A DNA stretch of 64,000 nt from Eucommia ulmoides (Eukaryota > Streptophyta > Magnoliopsida > Garryales > Eucommiaceae). Below the pieces are notes generated by a model. That model had not been told where the DNA came from. It was given only the letters and a program-made list of their open reading frames with translations, and made no database searches. The DNA lies in contig CM028340.1 of NCBI GenBank assembly GCA_016647705.1, forward strand, positions 8,929,001 to 8,993,000. Reading direction: 5' to 3'. Position 1 is the stretch's first letter; every line of letters begins with the position of its first letter. The position numbers and the translations under genes are program-made. Of this stretch, positions 10,741 to 20,699 are shown piece by piece.

Positions 10741-11599
10741 TTTCTCTAAGCATTTTGCAATCTAAATAATTTGTAATTTTTTATGAAATAATTCTCACTT
10801 CTTAAACGATTGAGTTAATTTATATTTTATACACTTTAAGTTTTCTATAAAAACTTTATTAACTTATTTTTATTATTTATTATTTTTTAAGGTCATCTTT
10901 AAAATAATTGGGTGCATAACAAATGACTGTTTTCTATAAAAATTATGATAGATATATTAATTTGGTCTGAAGTAAGATAATTACAAAATTTAAGGGTGTC
11001 ACTACTCAAATTCCAACTATAAGGATCAAAATGAAATAATGATCAAACTACACGGATGCAAAGTGTCAAAACCCCAAAGAACAAAAAGAGGAAATGGAAA
11101 GTGAAATTTCACTTAATCATTGGAGGATTAACCTGAGTACATATGAATGGATACCGACAAGGCCCACCAAATTCTTAAACCAAAATACGTTTAAAAAAGC
11201 ATGATCAAACATTGTTGTACAATCTTCTTTTAAGTTAGGGCAAAACTTTTGAGCTATTTATATGTGGCGCAAAGCCCTCTACTCCTATTAATGAACTTTG
11301 TCCTCTAACCAGATAGGTGGTGACTTCAAATCTCTTTGAATTTTGTTTCAATCATTGGCATTATCAATTTCATATTTTATTCATTTAAAAATTACTAAAA
11401 ATAACAGTATATGTTTGAACTTGCAAGCCCTTTACAAACTAAATTCCACTAGTTTATCCAAAAAATTTACACGTTACAAAATATATAGAGTTAAAAACCA
11501 AGGGATAAAAGATGTACTAATATGTGACATCCAAACACCATTCAATTGAAAAAACAAAAAAAAAAATTAACTATCTCGGAACACTTAATCACATGTTAC

Positions 11600-11705
11600 A
11601 TTGAAAGACCCAAGAGTCCTCCGATTGGCAAGGTGGGATATTTTTTTTTCTTGTCAACCAGAGTTCGACCCTCCTGAAGAATATGAATTAAATCTTGAAA
11701 AATAA
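11600..11705 (+). repeat. tRNA-like (pol III A/B box) segment, copy C
   Basis: This is the counterpart of 9105-9200. It has a CCGATTGG A-box remnant and an AGAGTTCGACCCTCC B-box-like stretch, which is closer to a canonical B box than in copy A. It lies in the same position relative to the small ORF. Confidence 0.4.
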
Positions 11706-11801
11706 CTTCTATTAGGAAATCAGAGCATTAGAAATGTTGATATCAATACGAAGCTGAGGCAAGTCGGTAGAAGCGGCCAATAATGACGGATTTTCTTGCG
11801 A

Positions 11802-11966
11802 CTACAAAGATGCTGAGTTCCCGACGGTAGCTTGAAGGTGTTGTTGGCCATGAGTATTGGTATTGGGCTTGTTAATGCACTTTTGGTAAAGAAATTGGTA
11901 AACCAAAATCAAGCCAATTGAGAGTGATCCAATGAACTCCACTTTCATATTAACCACAATCTCCAT
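11802..11966 (-). CDS. Small membrane-anchored protein ORF, copy C (54 aa), unknown
   Basis: The open frame extends upstream to 12014, but I place the start at 11966. There MEIVVNMKVEFIGSLSIGLI lines up with the copy A start and the preceding A/G-rich leader is conserved. One hydrophobic segment (residues about 10-28, ending LVYQFLYQKC) is followed by a polar tail that differs from copy A. A TATA-like motif is at 12048-12056. The conserved leader, start codon and anchor, with diverged tails, suggest a duplicated gene fragment and not two working genes. No family recognised. Confidence 0.4.
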   Translation of the reverse strand: MEIVVNMKVEFIGSLSIGLILVYQFLYQKCINKPNTNTHGQQHLQATVGNSASL

Positions 11967-12047
11967 CTCTTGTATAATTATTAAAATAAAAAAGAGAAGA
12001 GATGCGAAGTGCAAATTTGTTCAGTGTTCTTCGAGGGATGAATGAGA

Positions 12048-12056
12048 ATATATAGA
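12048..12056 (-). promoter_or_regulatory. TATA-like box upstream of copy C small ORF
   Basis: Minus-strand CTATATATT lies about 80-85 bp before the chosen ATG. Copy A has a comparable TATA-like motif near 9561-9569. Weak evidence in an AT-rich genome. Confidence 0.3.
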
Positions 12057-12209
12057 TGTTAGCACGGAGAAGATTCCTGGAAACCGCTATGTTAAGTCTT
12101 TAGTTGGCAGGTGTGATATCCTCACCGTGCCTTGATTATGTGTTGTGTCAAAGTCGTTTATAAGGCGGGTTTCGTCCGTAATGCAAATCACATAACAATA
12201 CTAAACTTA

Positions 12210-13129
12210 GGGGTGGGTCTGGTTTAGAGAGATGTGAAATTAAGGAATTTTAAAATCCTGAATTTTGAAATCTCTTCATTTTATAAATTTTTTGTTTGAA
12301 TAATTATTTGAGCTGAAATATTTGAACGTGTAATTTACAATTCCCTTATTTAGATAGGTAAAGTATTTGTAAATAATATTTTTTCTAATCCCAAATTTCA
12401 ACAAATTTATAGGTATTAGAATTAAAACACAAATCACAAACAGCACACAAAGACCATAATTTTTTATTTTTTTTCCACACTTCTAAAAAAAAACAAAAAC
12501 AGAACTTCAATCGGCGACGAACGGCGACCGGCGACCAAATGAAATCGACGACCAAATTTCACAAATTTGAACTAGTAGACGACGAATCGAAGAACCCTAA
12601 AGTAAGACGAAGATGAACGAATAAGACAGAGAACCCAAAATTGGACGAAGAATCCTAAAATTCGAACCAAATTTATCTCGACGAACGATGAAATCGACGG
12701 CGACCAAATGAAATCGACGAGGGACAATGACGAACAAAGAAGACGAAGATGAAATCGTTGATGACAACGACGAACGAAGACGAAATCGTTGAGGATGACG
12801 ACGAACGAAGACGAAATCGTCGAGGAAGAAGCAGAAGACGAAGACGAAGTCGCAGAATTGGGGATTTCGTCGTCGCGAAGCGACGGTCGTCGAGAAGCTT
12901 GGTCTGTTCGGCGTCGAAGCTGAGGTCGTGATTTTGGAAATCCTTTGGTTGAGTGGATTTGTCAAATTCTACCTCTCCCAAATTCATTTGTAAATCCTTC
13001 CATTCACTCAAAAAAGAATTTGACAAATCTTTTTTCCTATTACCCAAATAAGGGATTTACCAAAAAAGGATTTCAAAATTCCTTAACCAAGTGAAATCCT
13101 TCCTACAAATCCTCTATCCAAACACAACC
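12210..13129. mobile_element. PIF/Harbinger-like MITE, 920 bp, TTA target duplication
   Basis: TTA flanks both ends (12207-12209 and 13130-13132). Copy A of U1 (about 9700) has the site without the insert. The termini are inverted: the right end reversed reads GGTTGTGTTTGGATAGAGG and the left end GGGGTGGGTCTGGTTTAGAG. Inside each end AAGGAATTTTRAAATCC is repeated in inverted orientation. A 3-bp TTA duplication and a G-rich 'TGTTTGG' terminus fit Tourist/Harbinger MITEs. The centre (12490-12945) is a GAC/GAA-rich repeat that is unusually GC-rich for the region and opens frames on both strands by composition only. Confidence 0.75.
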
Positions 13130-13180
13130 TTAACGTTGTCGGTATTGCCCACATAGCCAAACAAAGATGGTAATCTCGTG

Positions 13181-15270
13181 GAGTTCTTTACCGAATAAAT
13201 ATTTTTTTAAAAAAAATTATTGACAACGATCATATTTCAACTTATTTACATAAGACGAGTATCTCAGTTTTGTGAACACCGGGATCTTAGTCTTGATGTT
13301 CTGAACACTGAGATCATGCAATTTTTTTTTTTTTTTTTAATTTGATGGTCCCGGCGTTTTGAACATTGGGACCATCTAAATTGCAAACAGTGTATCACCA
13401 TTTATTCAATACGGTAATACACAGTCTCGGTTTGGTCCCGGTGTTAACAACACCGGGACCAAACACTGCATTTTCATGACCAACGAAACAGAGATGAGGG
13501 AAGAGAAAAAGATAAAGAGAGAGAGAGGAAGGAAGTGGGTTTTAGGTTTGATCTTGGTGTTGTTAACATCGGGATTGCATTCTTCATGACCAACGAGAGA
13601 GAGACAGGGGAGAGAGAGAGGAATTGGGTTCCATCCATAGCATTTTTTACACTTTATACCCCTAAAGTTTGACGATTATTTCTTTATTTTTAAATAAAAA
13701 TAAGACATTTTTTTTTGTTTTTCAGATTTTTACTTTTTTTTTTTTATTTCCTTTTATTATAAATTTTTTTTTTTTTTTTTTGTTTTTTTTACCTGAATTC
13801 AATTGAAAATAAAAAAAATAGTTGACTTTTAATTGAAATTTTTTAAATAGTTGAATTTTTTAAATCAACTATTTAAAAAAAAAAATTGATAATATTCTAA
13901 ACCAAACCAACAAATTTTCAAAAAGAATTCAAGTGAAATTCAACTATTTTTTCTTCAAAAATTCAAGTGAAATTCAACTATTAAAAATATTTTTTATTTC
14001 AATTTTTAAAAATATTTCAATTGAATTCAAATAAAAATATTTTCAATTGAATTGAATTGAATTGAATTGAAATTCAATTATTAAAAAATATTTTTTATTT
14101 ATTTTTATTGTATCATGGAAATTCTTTTTATTTTTTATTTTTTATTATTAATAAAGAAAAATATTTTTTATTTTCAATTGAATTCAAGTAAAAATTCAAT
14201 TGAAATTAAAAATTAATATTGCTTGAATTCAATTGAAAATAAAAAAATATTTTTACTTCAATTGAAAATACTTGAATTTTTACCAAATTGAAAATACCAA
14301 ATTGAATTGAATTCATTTGAAAATATTTTTAATTTTAATTTTTAAAAATATTACAATTGAGTTTAATTTCAATTGAATTCAATTCAATTGAAAATATTTT
14401 TACTTTAATTCAATTGAAATTAAATTCAATTGAAATATTTTTAAAAATTGGAATGAAAACAAATTTTTAATAGTTGAATTTCATTTGAATTTTTGAGTAA
14501 AAATAGTTAAATTTCACTTGAATTCTTTTTTAAAATTTGTTGGTTTGGTTCTTTTTTTAAAAATTCCAATTAAAATTCAACTATTGTTTTTGTTAATTTT
14601 CAATTGAATTCAAGTAAAAAGTTTTCTTTTAAAAAATAAAAAATAAAAAAATGTAAAAACTAAAAAACAAACAAAAAAAAAGTCTTATTTTTATTAAAAA
14701 ATAAAAGAAATAATGGTCAAACTTTAGGGGTATAAAGTGTAAAAAATACTGAGGTTTGAACCCAATTCCTCTCTTTCTCTTCTTTCTCTTTCTCTCTCTC
14801 CTCTCTCTCTCTCGCTAGTCATGAAGAATGTAGTCCCGGTGTTAACAACACCGGGACCAAACCCAAAACCCACTTCTTTCCTCTCTCTCTCTCTCCTCTC
14901 TCATCTATCTCTCATTTCTCTCTCTTGCTGGTCATGAAAATGCAGTGTTTGGTCGTGGTGTTGTTAACACCAGGACCAAACCCGGACGGTGTATCACCGT
15001 ATTGAACCAACGGTGATACACCGTTTGCTATTTAGATGGTCCCAGTATTCCCTATTGTAACAATTTGATGGTCCCAGCATAGGGAACGCCGGGACCATCT
15101 AAATAGCAGGGACCATCAAATTAAAAAAAAAATGATCCCTGTGTTCAGAACACCGGGACTAAGATCTCGGTGTTTACAACACCGGGATACTCGTCTTATG
15201 TAAATAAGTTGAAATAGGGTCATTGTCAGTAATATTTTTTTAAAATAAATATTTATTCGGTAAAGAACTC
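13181..15270. mobile_element. Mutator-like foldback element, 2090 bp, nearly whole-length inverted repeat
   Basis: The left end GAGTTCTTTACCGAATAAAT is mirrored by the right end ATTTATTCGGTAAAGAACTC. Landmarks then pair inward: CATAAGACGAGTATC, the GGGACCATCTAAAT blocks, the CCGGTGTTAACA palindromes, the GA/CT-rich tracts, CTTTATACCCCTAAAGTTTG, and finally an AATTCAATTGAA-rich core centred near 14225. The flanks GTAATCTCGTG (13170-13180) and ATAATCTTGTG (15271-15281) form an 11-bp target duplication differing by two transitions. U1 copy A reads GTAATATCGTGGGGTAGG uninterrupted. Long inverted repeats with 9-11 bp duplications are the mark of Mutator-like elements. No transposase is encoded. 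Confidence 0.82.
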
Positions 15271-15367
15271 ATAATCTTGTGGGGTAGGTGATAAATGGTC
15301 GTCTTAAGGTTTTTAAGGCTTGTTTTGATTGTAACAATTTTTAAAGTACTATAATTTATATTTTGAA

Positions 15368-16836
15368 TGTTAGCCCAGTGAAATACCTAAGAAGGGGGGG
15401 GGGGGGGGGTTGAATTGGGTAGTTAAAATTTTGTCCAAGAAAAAATTACTTTAATAAACCAAATAAGTAATTTTAATCCTAAATTAATTATTATCTTTAT
15501 ATCACAACGAAAATATAAAATCAACTAGCTGCACACCAAACAACAAAAATAAATAAAGTAATTTGGAAAGATCTCACCCAGAATCCACCGAAAGAATAAA
15601 TATAACAATGTTACTTCAGATTCGGTAGCAGCAATGATTCACAACAAATGATTCTCAATAATGTCTCTTAGAAAAACTCTCACAATTCTCAATATGATTT
15701 CTCTTAGAAAAACTCTATAATCTCTTGATCTTTCTTAATCTCTCTTAATAATATGAAAAACGCAGGTCCATATAAATGGGATAAAAATAATCTCTCTAAC
15801 TGTTAGTTCCTATTTGTTGTGACACTTAATTGCTCTTATAGACCCCTTATATCATTAAGACTTCATTCTGGTTCAAATCACTTAATTATAACTTTTAAAC
15901 TTCTCAATTAAGTCCCCCAAATATGTCTCAATCACAATTAAATAGAATAGAAATAATTATATGTACCAAATTGAGAAATATTCAAATTTAATGAACCAAA
16001 TCAATAGGGATATCATAATATGTGTTATATATCTCAAATAATATTAAATCCCTAAAATCTCTCATGAATCCTAACCAAAAAACGGCTAGTAACGGCTACT
16101 TTCAGATTAAAATCCGGAATTCCATAATATCCTGAAACAAACACATAATTCGACCGACCAAGATTAGCTGTCAACCGCTTGATTCAGGATGCAGCCAAGC
16201 CAAAGATTTTGTGCCCATCGGTCGATCTATCTATCGACTTTGAGATTCAAAGAGTTCCATTTCTCTTCACTGGTCGACCGCTCTGTCGACTTATAGATAC
16301 AGAGAGTTCATACTTAATAATAGATCGACCTACTTGTCGACCGAGAGATACAGAGAGTTTTCTTTCTTTGTTCTGGTTTACCTACCTGTCAACTTATGGA
16401 TACTGGATCACTTTTCTAAACGTGTTTTTAATTCATTCTCATTTATGTTTTCGCCCCTTTAACCAATTTCGTTTTTTGGTTAACTCTACTAAATACTTAA
16501 ATTCAATTTTAATCAATTATAAATATTTATTTTTCAATTACACATAGGAGCAAATAATTTATCAAATTAGGATCCTATTAAAAACACACATATTTATAAA
16601 AATCATTTAAAATCTTTTTTGTATTGTGTGTGATCCTAATTGGGATATTAAGAGTTGAAATTTAACCTGAGTTGTTTTCCCTATGTTCTTCAAATTTTTC
16701 AACCTCTTAATCCTTCATTATCTTTATCATTCTATCTTCATCATTTGGAATTAATAAATTGAAACACTTAATCAAATCGTTAGTTCCACAAAAAAAAATC
16801 AACCTTTAATTATCCATCAAAATCTTAGGATCAACA
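15368..16836. mobile_element. Solo LTR, 1469 bp, unknown LTR family
   Basis: It starts TGTTAGCCCAGTG and ends GGATCAACA (TG...CA). The flanks are TTGAA (15363-15367) and TTGTA (16837-16841), and U1 copy A has the uninterrupted TTGTA near 9833. Near the start is CCTAAGA followed by a long G run and TTGAATTGGGT, a motif frequent in plant repeats. Repeated GGTCGACC-type motifs lie at 16215-16350. Orientation and superfamily are undetermined because no primer site or polypurine tract is attached. Confidence 0.68.
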
Positions 16837-16923
16837 TTGTATATTTATTTTTTATAAAATAAATATTTTTGAAATTTACTTATTGCGATTTGCTAAACGA
16901 GACCAATAATGAATATTAAAAAC

Positions 16924-19044
16924 TGATGGCAGTGGATTTGGTCATGGGCTATCTAGTGAGAAAGCCCAGTAAAATTTCCTGGGCTAAGGCCCATCGTTGT
17001 TAGTGGACTAAAACCCCCAGGGGAGAAGCGGTGTATTTCAAGAAGCCTGTGACCACCAGAAGACCTTGACCCACCTAAGAACCAGATCTGTCGACAAAGT
17101 CAAGCGCGATACTTAGTGGCAGAGAATGAGTCACCACAAAATCGGTAGAGAATATTCGTTTGATGTTAAAGACGCACAAATAATAGAATAATCATCACGC
17201 TGTAATTTTATTGACTAGGCACTCCGCTCTCAGTATTTTGGATGAAGATTTGTACAAATATCCGAATAATCCATGAGCATAGAATTGTAATTCCTATGCG
17301 ACATCGCGTACACAAATTTATGCAATGCACGAAGCATCATACGCCCAATTATGTTGATCACGCACTCGTGTATTCGGAGGTTCTTTGCAAGGATCCTCCC
17401 TCCCTGATGTTAAGAATTTGTGCAGGAACTTTCAGAGGTAAAGAATGAAGGCTAGCAGGTACAAAATCACAAATTCGTTATGTTACCCGATAGGTGTAAA
17501 TTACCCTTATATTTCCAAACCGAATTTGTTAGTTTTCGAATATGTTAATAGTTATTTTTATATGTTTTAATATGTTTTTATTCTTTTTGTATTAAAACAG
17601 GTGTGTGGGGGTGAAAAGGTATGAAATCGGAGCATAAACGATCAATTCGATTGAGAACGGTAGAAAAATGAGCAAGACGGCAAGATTTTGCAACCAGGCC
17701 CACTGCCTAGGCGTCCAGACCACCGCTTAGGTAGTGAAGATGCTGAGAAAGACCAAAGGCCACTGACGGACCACCGCCTAGGCGGAGAATCCTTCGCCTA
17801 CGCAAAAATCCAGTAGAGAATTTAACAGATGGGTATTGACAGCCTACCGCCTAGGCGGAGAAATCCTCTGCCTAGGCGAAAATCCAGCAAAATGTGTTCC
17901 TTGTCCACCGCTGACTCCACCACCTAGGGGAAACCCTAAACTGACATACCTCCGCCTAGGCAAAAATTCCACCGCCTAGGCGGCTGTCTCTGCACAGTTT
18001 AAATATTTTTGAGATATTTTTTGGCCAATTTATACCCTTCTCTCCTCCTCTCTTCCAACTTCTTCAGCCCCTAAGGCCTTAGGCCATATTTTAGGAGTTT
18101 GATTAGGGATTTTTGAGGGAGAGCTCCCAACCTGAGGTGGAAGATAAAGAGGGAAGTGATTGTTCGACGGTTCTAGCGCCAATTCTTCGGATATAGGCTA
18201 AGTCACTCGTTTATTCTCTTTATTTTCTTCATTTTGGTAGTTTTTGAGCTTGTTTTACATTGTATAAACGGTTAGGACCATGAGTTAAACATGAATTGTA
18301 ATAGGGATTAACGTATTATTTATGAAAATATAGTTTTGGTTGAATTTGTGTTTCTTTTATGGTTGTTCCTTATAATTTCAATTGTGTTGCCATGTTTTCT
18401 ATGATTATATGTTAGTTTAGATATATTGAGAATACGGGGTTTGACACTCAGGAAAGGTAACCCCGAATTTGGACTAGGGTTAGCACAACATGACAATCTA
18501 ATGACCCGGGAGGGCATTAGAAAGTGTGCAATCGATGATGTCGGGGTGAGACTCACGTGACCTAGAGTAGTTAATACATTGAGGGGGACTTTGGTGTTGA
18601 CACGAAGTCACGTATTCCCCCGTCTTACACTCGGAATAGGTGGCGAGAGTTTACGAACCGAGATTGTCGGATACGCCGAATGCCGTTAATGTTAACTAAA
18701 ACGAAATCAAACGTATTTAAGTAAATAAGGTTAATCCCTAGGCAATCTAATCTCCTAAACGATCTCAAATTAGTATTTATAGTATAGTTAACTTAATTAG
18801 TATTTTAGTTTAGTATTAGTATTAAATTAAATTCCATTTTTAGCGTCTAGATAAAATTAGGTTATGACAATCGCGATACTCGATAGTAATCTCAACCAAT
18901 CCCTGTGAATACGATACCCAACCGAAAGGTCCACTATACTAAAACTTGATCCGTACGCTTGCGGTAAAAATGACAGCGCATTATTTGCGGTGAAAGTGGT
19001 AGTGCATTATTTGCGGCCACCATTACCATTTCTAGGCACCATCA
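16924..19044 (+). repeat. 5' LTR of T2 (~580 bp net), split by a solo LTR
   Basis: The termini TGATGG (16924) and CCATCA (19039-19044) form a six-base terminal inverted repeat directly ahead of the primer site. Removing the nested 1535-bp solo LTR and one copy of its duplication leaves about 580 bp, similar in size to the T1 LTR. GGGCTAAGGCCCATC-type runs near 16980 are like those of T1. Confidence 0.68.
17488..19022 (+). mobile_element. Solo LTR of family P (LTR A), 1535 bp
   Basis: A perfect 5-bp duplication TTACC flanks it (17483-17487 and 19023-19027), and no internal element sequence is present. This is the signature of LTR-LTR recombination after insertion. It starts CGATAGGTGTAAATTACC and ends GCGGCCACCA. 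It carries six or more copies or near-copies of the dyad CCGCCTAGGCGG between 17700 and 17990, a TATA-like TTTATACCC near 18030, and a 26-bp tandem duplication next to its 3' end (18961-19012). Confidence 0.9.
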
Positions 19045-19046
19045 GT

Positions 19047-19064
19047 TGGCACCATCTATGAGAA
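19047..19064 (+). other. Primer-binding site of T2
   Basis: TGGCACCATCTATGAGAA is a worn version of the Tat primer site TGGCGCCGTCTGTGGGAA found in T1. It lies two bases inside the T2 LTR end and sets the plus orientation. Confidence 0.7.
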
Positions 19065-19639
19065 CGACTATTAAAGTCATGTTTTCTCTCCACTGTGCTT
19101 TGACATTTCTTCGTTTATACTCACTCACTCTAAGAGTGTGACCTTGAGATAAAATCAACTACAAACACAAAAGTCGCAATTCGACCACTGTCATTCTTAA
19201 GAATTGCCGATGGATATTCTTACCCTTAGTCCTACGCCGGTGCACATGAAAGCTCATCTTGAATAAATCGAGAATCATGTTATTAAGTTGAACATCCTGA
19301 TCGTACAACTAGTAAATTTTGTCCAGGAACTTCCTCGACCACCTGCTAAGGGTTCTCGTGCTCCTTCTCAAGAAGGCTCTCTCTTGGGAGTGCCATCTTA
19401 CTTCACTGTTCACCGAATAAGCGTCCGTCGAAGCTGAACGCATGCACAACTCTCACAATGTAGACATAGAGGTTACATCCATTTAGGAGCAGAGTCGCGC
19501 TATTGGAGGTCTCTGTCCCCTCTACCATAAGTCTCCGACATAGAGTCACAACCGGACGGCTATGAAGTATTGCTTGGAGAAGATGGAGGCTAGGCTTCAG
19601 GCCTTGGTGGAAGGCATAGGAAAGGAGGTCGGTGCCTCC

Positions 19640-20500
19640 TTGATTTACCTATCCCGCTAACCAAATGCCTCTTTATGATGGAACGAAGGACGCCATAAAC
19701 CACGCCGCCATGTTCAAGATCCTCTTGGACCTCCAAGGGGCCTTTGACGCTCTGCGCTGTAAATTATTTCTCGTTACCCTGTACGATAGGGCCTAAGAGT
19801 GGAATATCACACTCCATCCATGCTCTATCTAGTGTTTTGCAGACTTTGAGATAAAGTTCTAGGTACATTTCAATCGCAATTTTAAGAAGGCAAAGACCTC
19901 CACCTACTTTCTTTCCATCAAGCAGGGTGAATGATCCACTCAACCAGTCCCTTAACCATTTCGATAAAGAGGCCAGAGACATTGACCGCTTGGAATATGG
20001 TGTGGCCCTCGCTGCCCTTATGAGTGGGTTAAAGGAGGAAAAGTTTTTTATACTGTCTCAAAAAAACTGGGCTCGAAACTTTGACGATGCTTTATCTTGA
20101 GGAGTATGTTTCAGTGAGATGGACTTCTTAATGGAGGATATGGTCAGTACGGAGGGACCCAATACGGGAGAAGACATTCGAGAAGAGATACAAACCTAAT
20201 TGAATAGGAGCAAAAAGTTCAAGACAGAAAGAAGGTTGAGAGATAACGGACCTTTGGCTTGGGGGCCTGAGCCATTCACGCCCTTGAGGTTGCCAGAGCT
20301 GACGATCCTATATGAGATCAGCGGGAAAAAACCCGACCATACGTGGCCCGACCCTCTAAGGTCGAAAGGGAAGAAGAAAAATAGAAATAAATATTGTGAG
20401 TTTTACTAGGATCACGACTACACCATGGATTAATGCTACCAGTTAAAGGAGGAGATCGAAAGTCTAATACGATATGGCTATCTCTAGATCTATGGCTATA
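19640..20500 (+). pseudogene. Tat gag (T2)
   Basis: The conserved start is visible as MPLYDGTKDAINHAAMFK, followed by LQGAFDALRCKLF, matching the Tat gag pattern 'YDGTxDPxxHxxxF ... GxxDAxMCRxF'. The frame later shows HFNRNFKKAKTS and, near the end (20380-20480), KYCEFY and CYQLKEEIESLI, the Cys/His-containing C-terminal motif also seen in T1. A fossil copy needing several frames. Confidence 0.8.
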
Positions 20501-20699
20501 AGGACAACCACAAAGAAGAAAGAAGATAGGAGGAAGTCCCAAAAGAAAGGGAATACCAGAGAATGAGGCCTTGGGACCTCGTAAAGATTAAAGGAGAAAT
20601 CCAAACGATCCATGGAGGGTTCGCCTTGGGGATAGCCTCTTGCGGCGCTCAAAACGAGCATCTCCAAATCGACAAAAAAAAAAAAAAAAAAAAAAAGTA

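Larger units (their letters stand above)
10741..16915. repeat. U1 segmental repeat, copy C, interrupted by three insertions
   Basis: U1 pieces are 10741-12209, 13130-13180, 15271-15367 and 16837-16915. Between them sit the MITE (12210-13129), the palindromic element (13181-15270) and a solo LTR (15368-16836). Copy A (9655-9905) shows the uninterrupted order at all three sites, so the insertions post-date the tandem duplication. Confidence 0.78.

Noticed and set aside
12597-13047. Overlapping 122- and 124-codon minus-strand frames and a 60-codon plus-strand frame rich in Arg/Ser
   Set aside because: They are translations of the GAC/GAA repeat inside the MITE, open on both strands because of composition. 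No domain or conservation.
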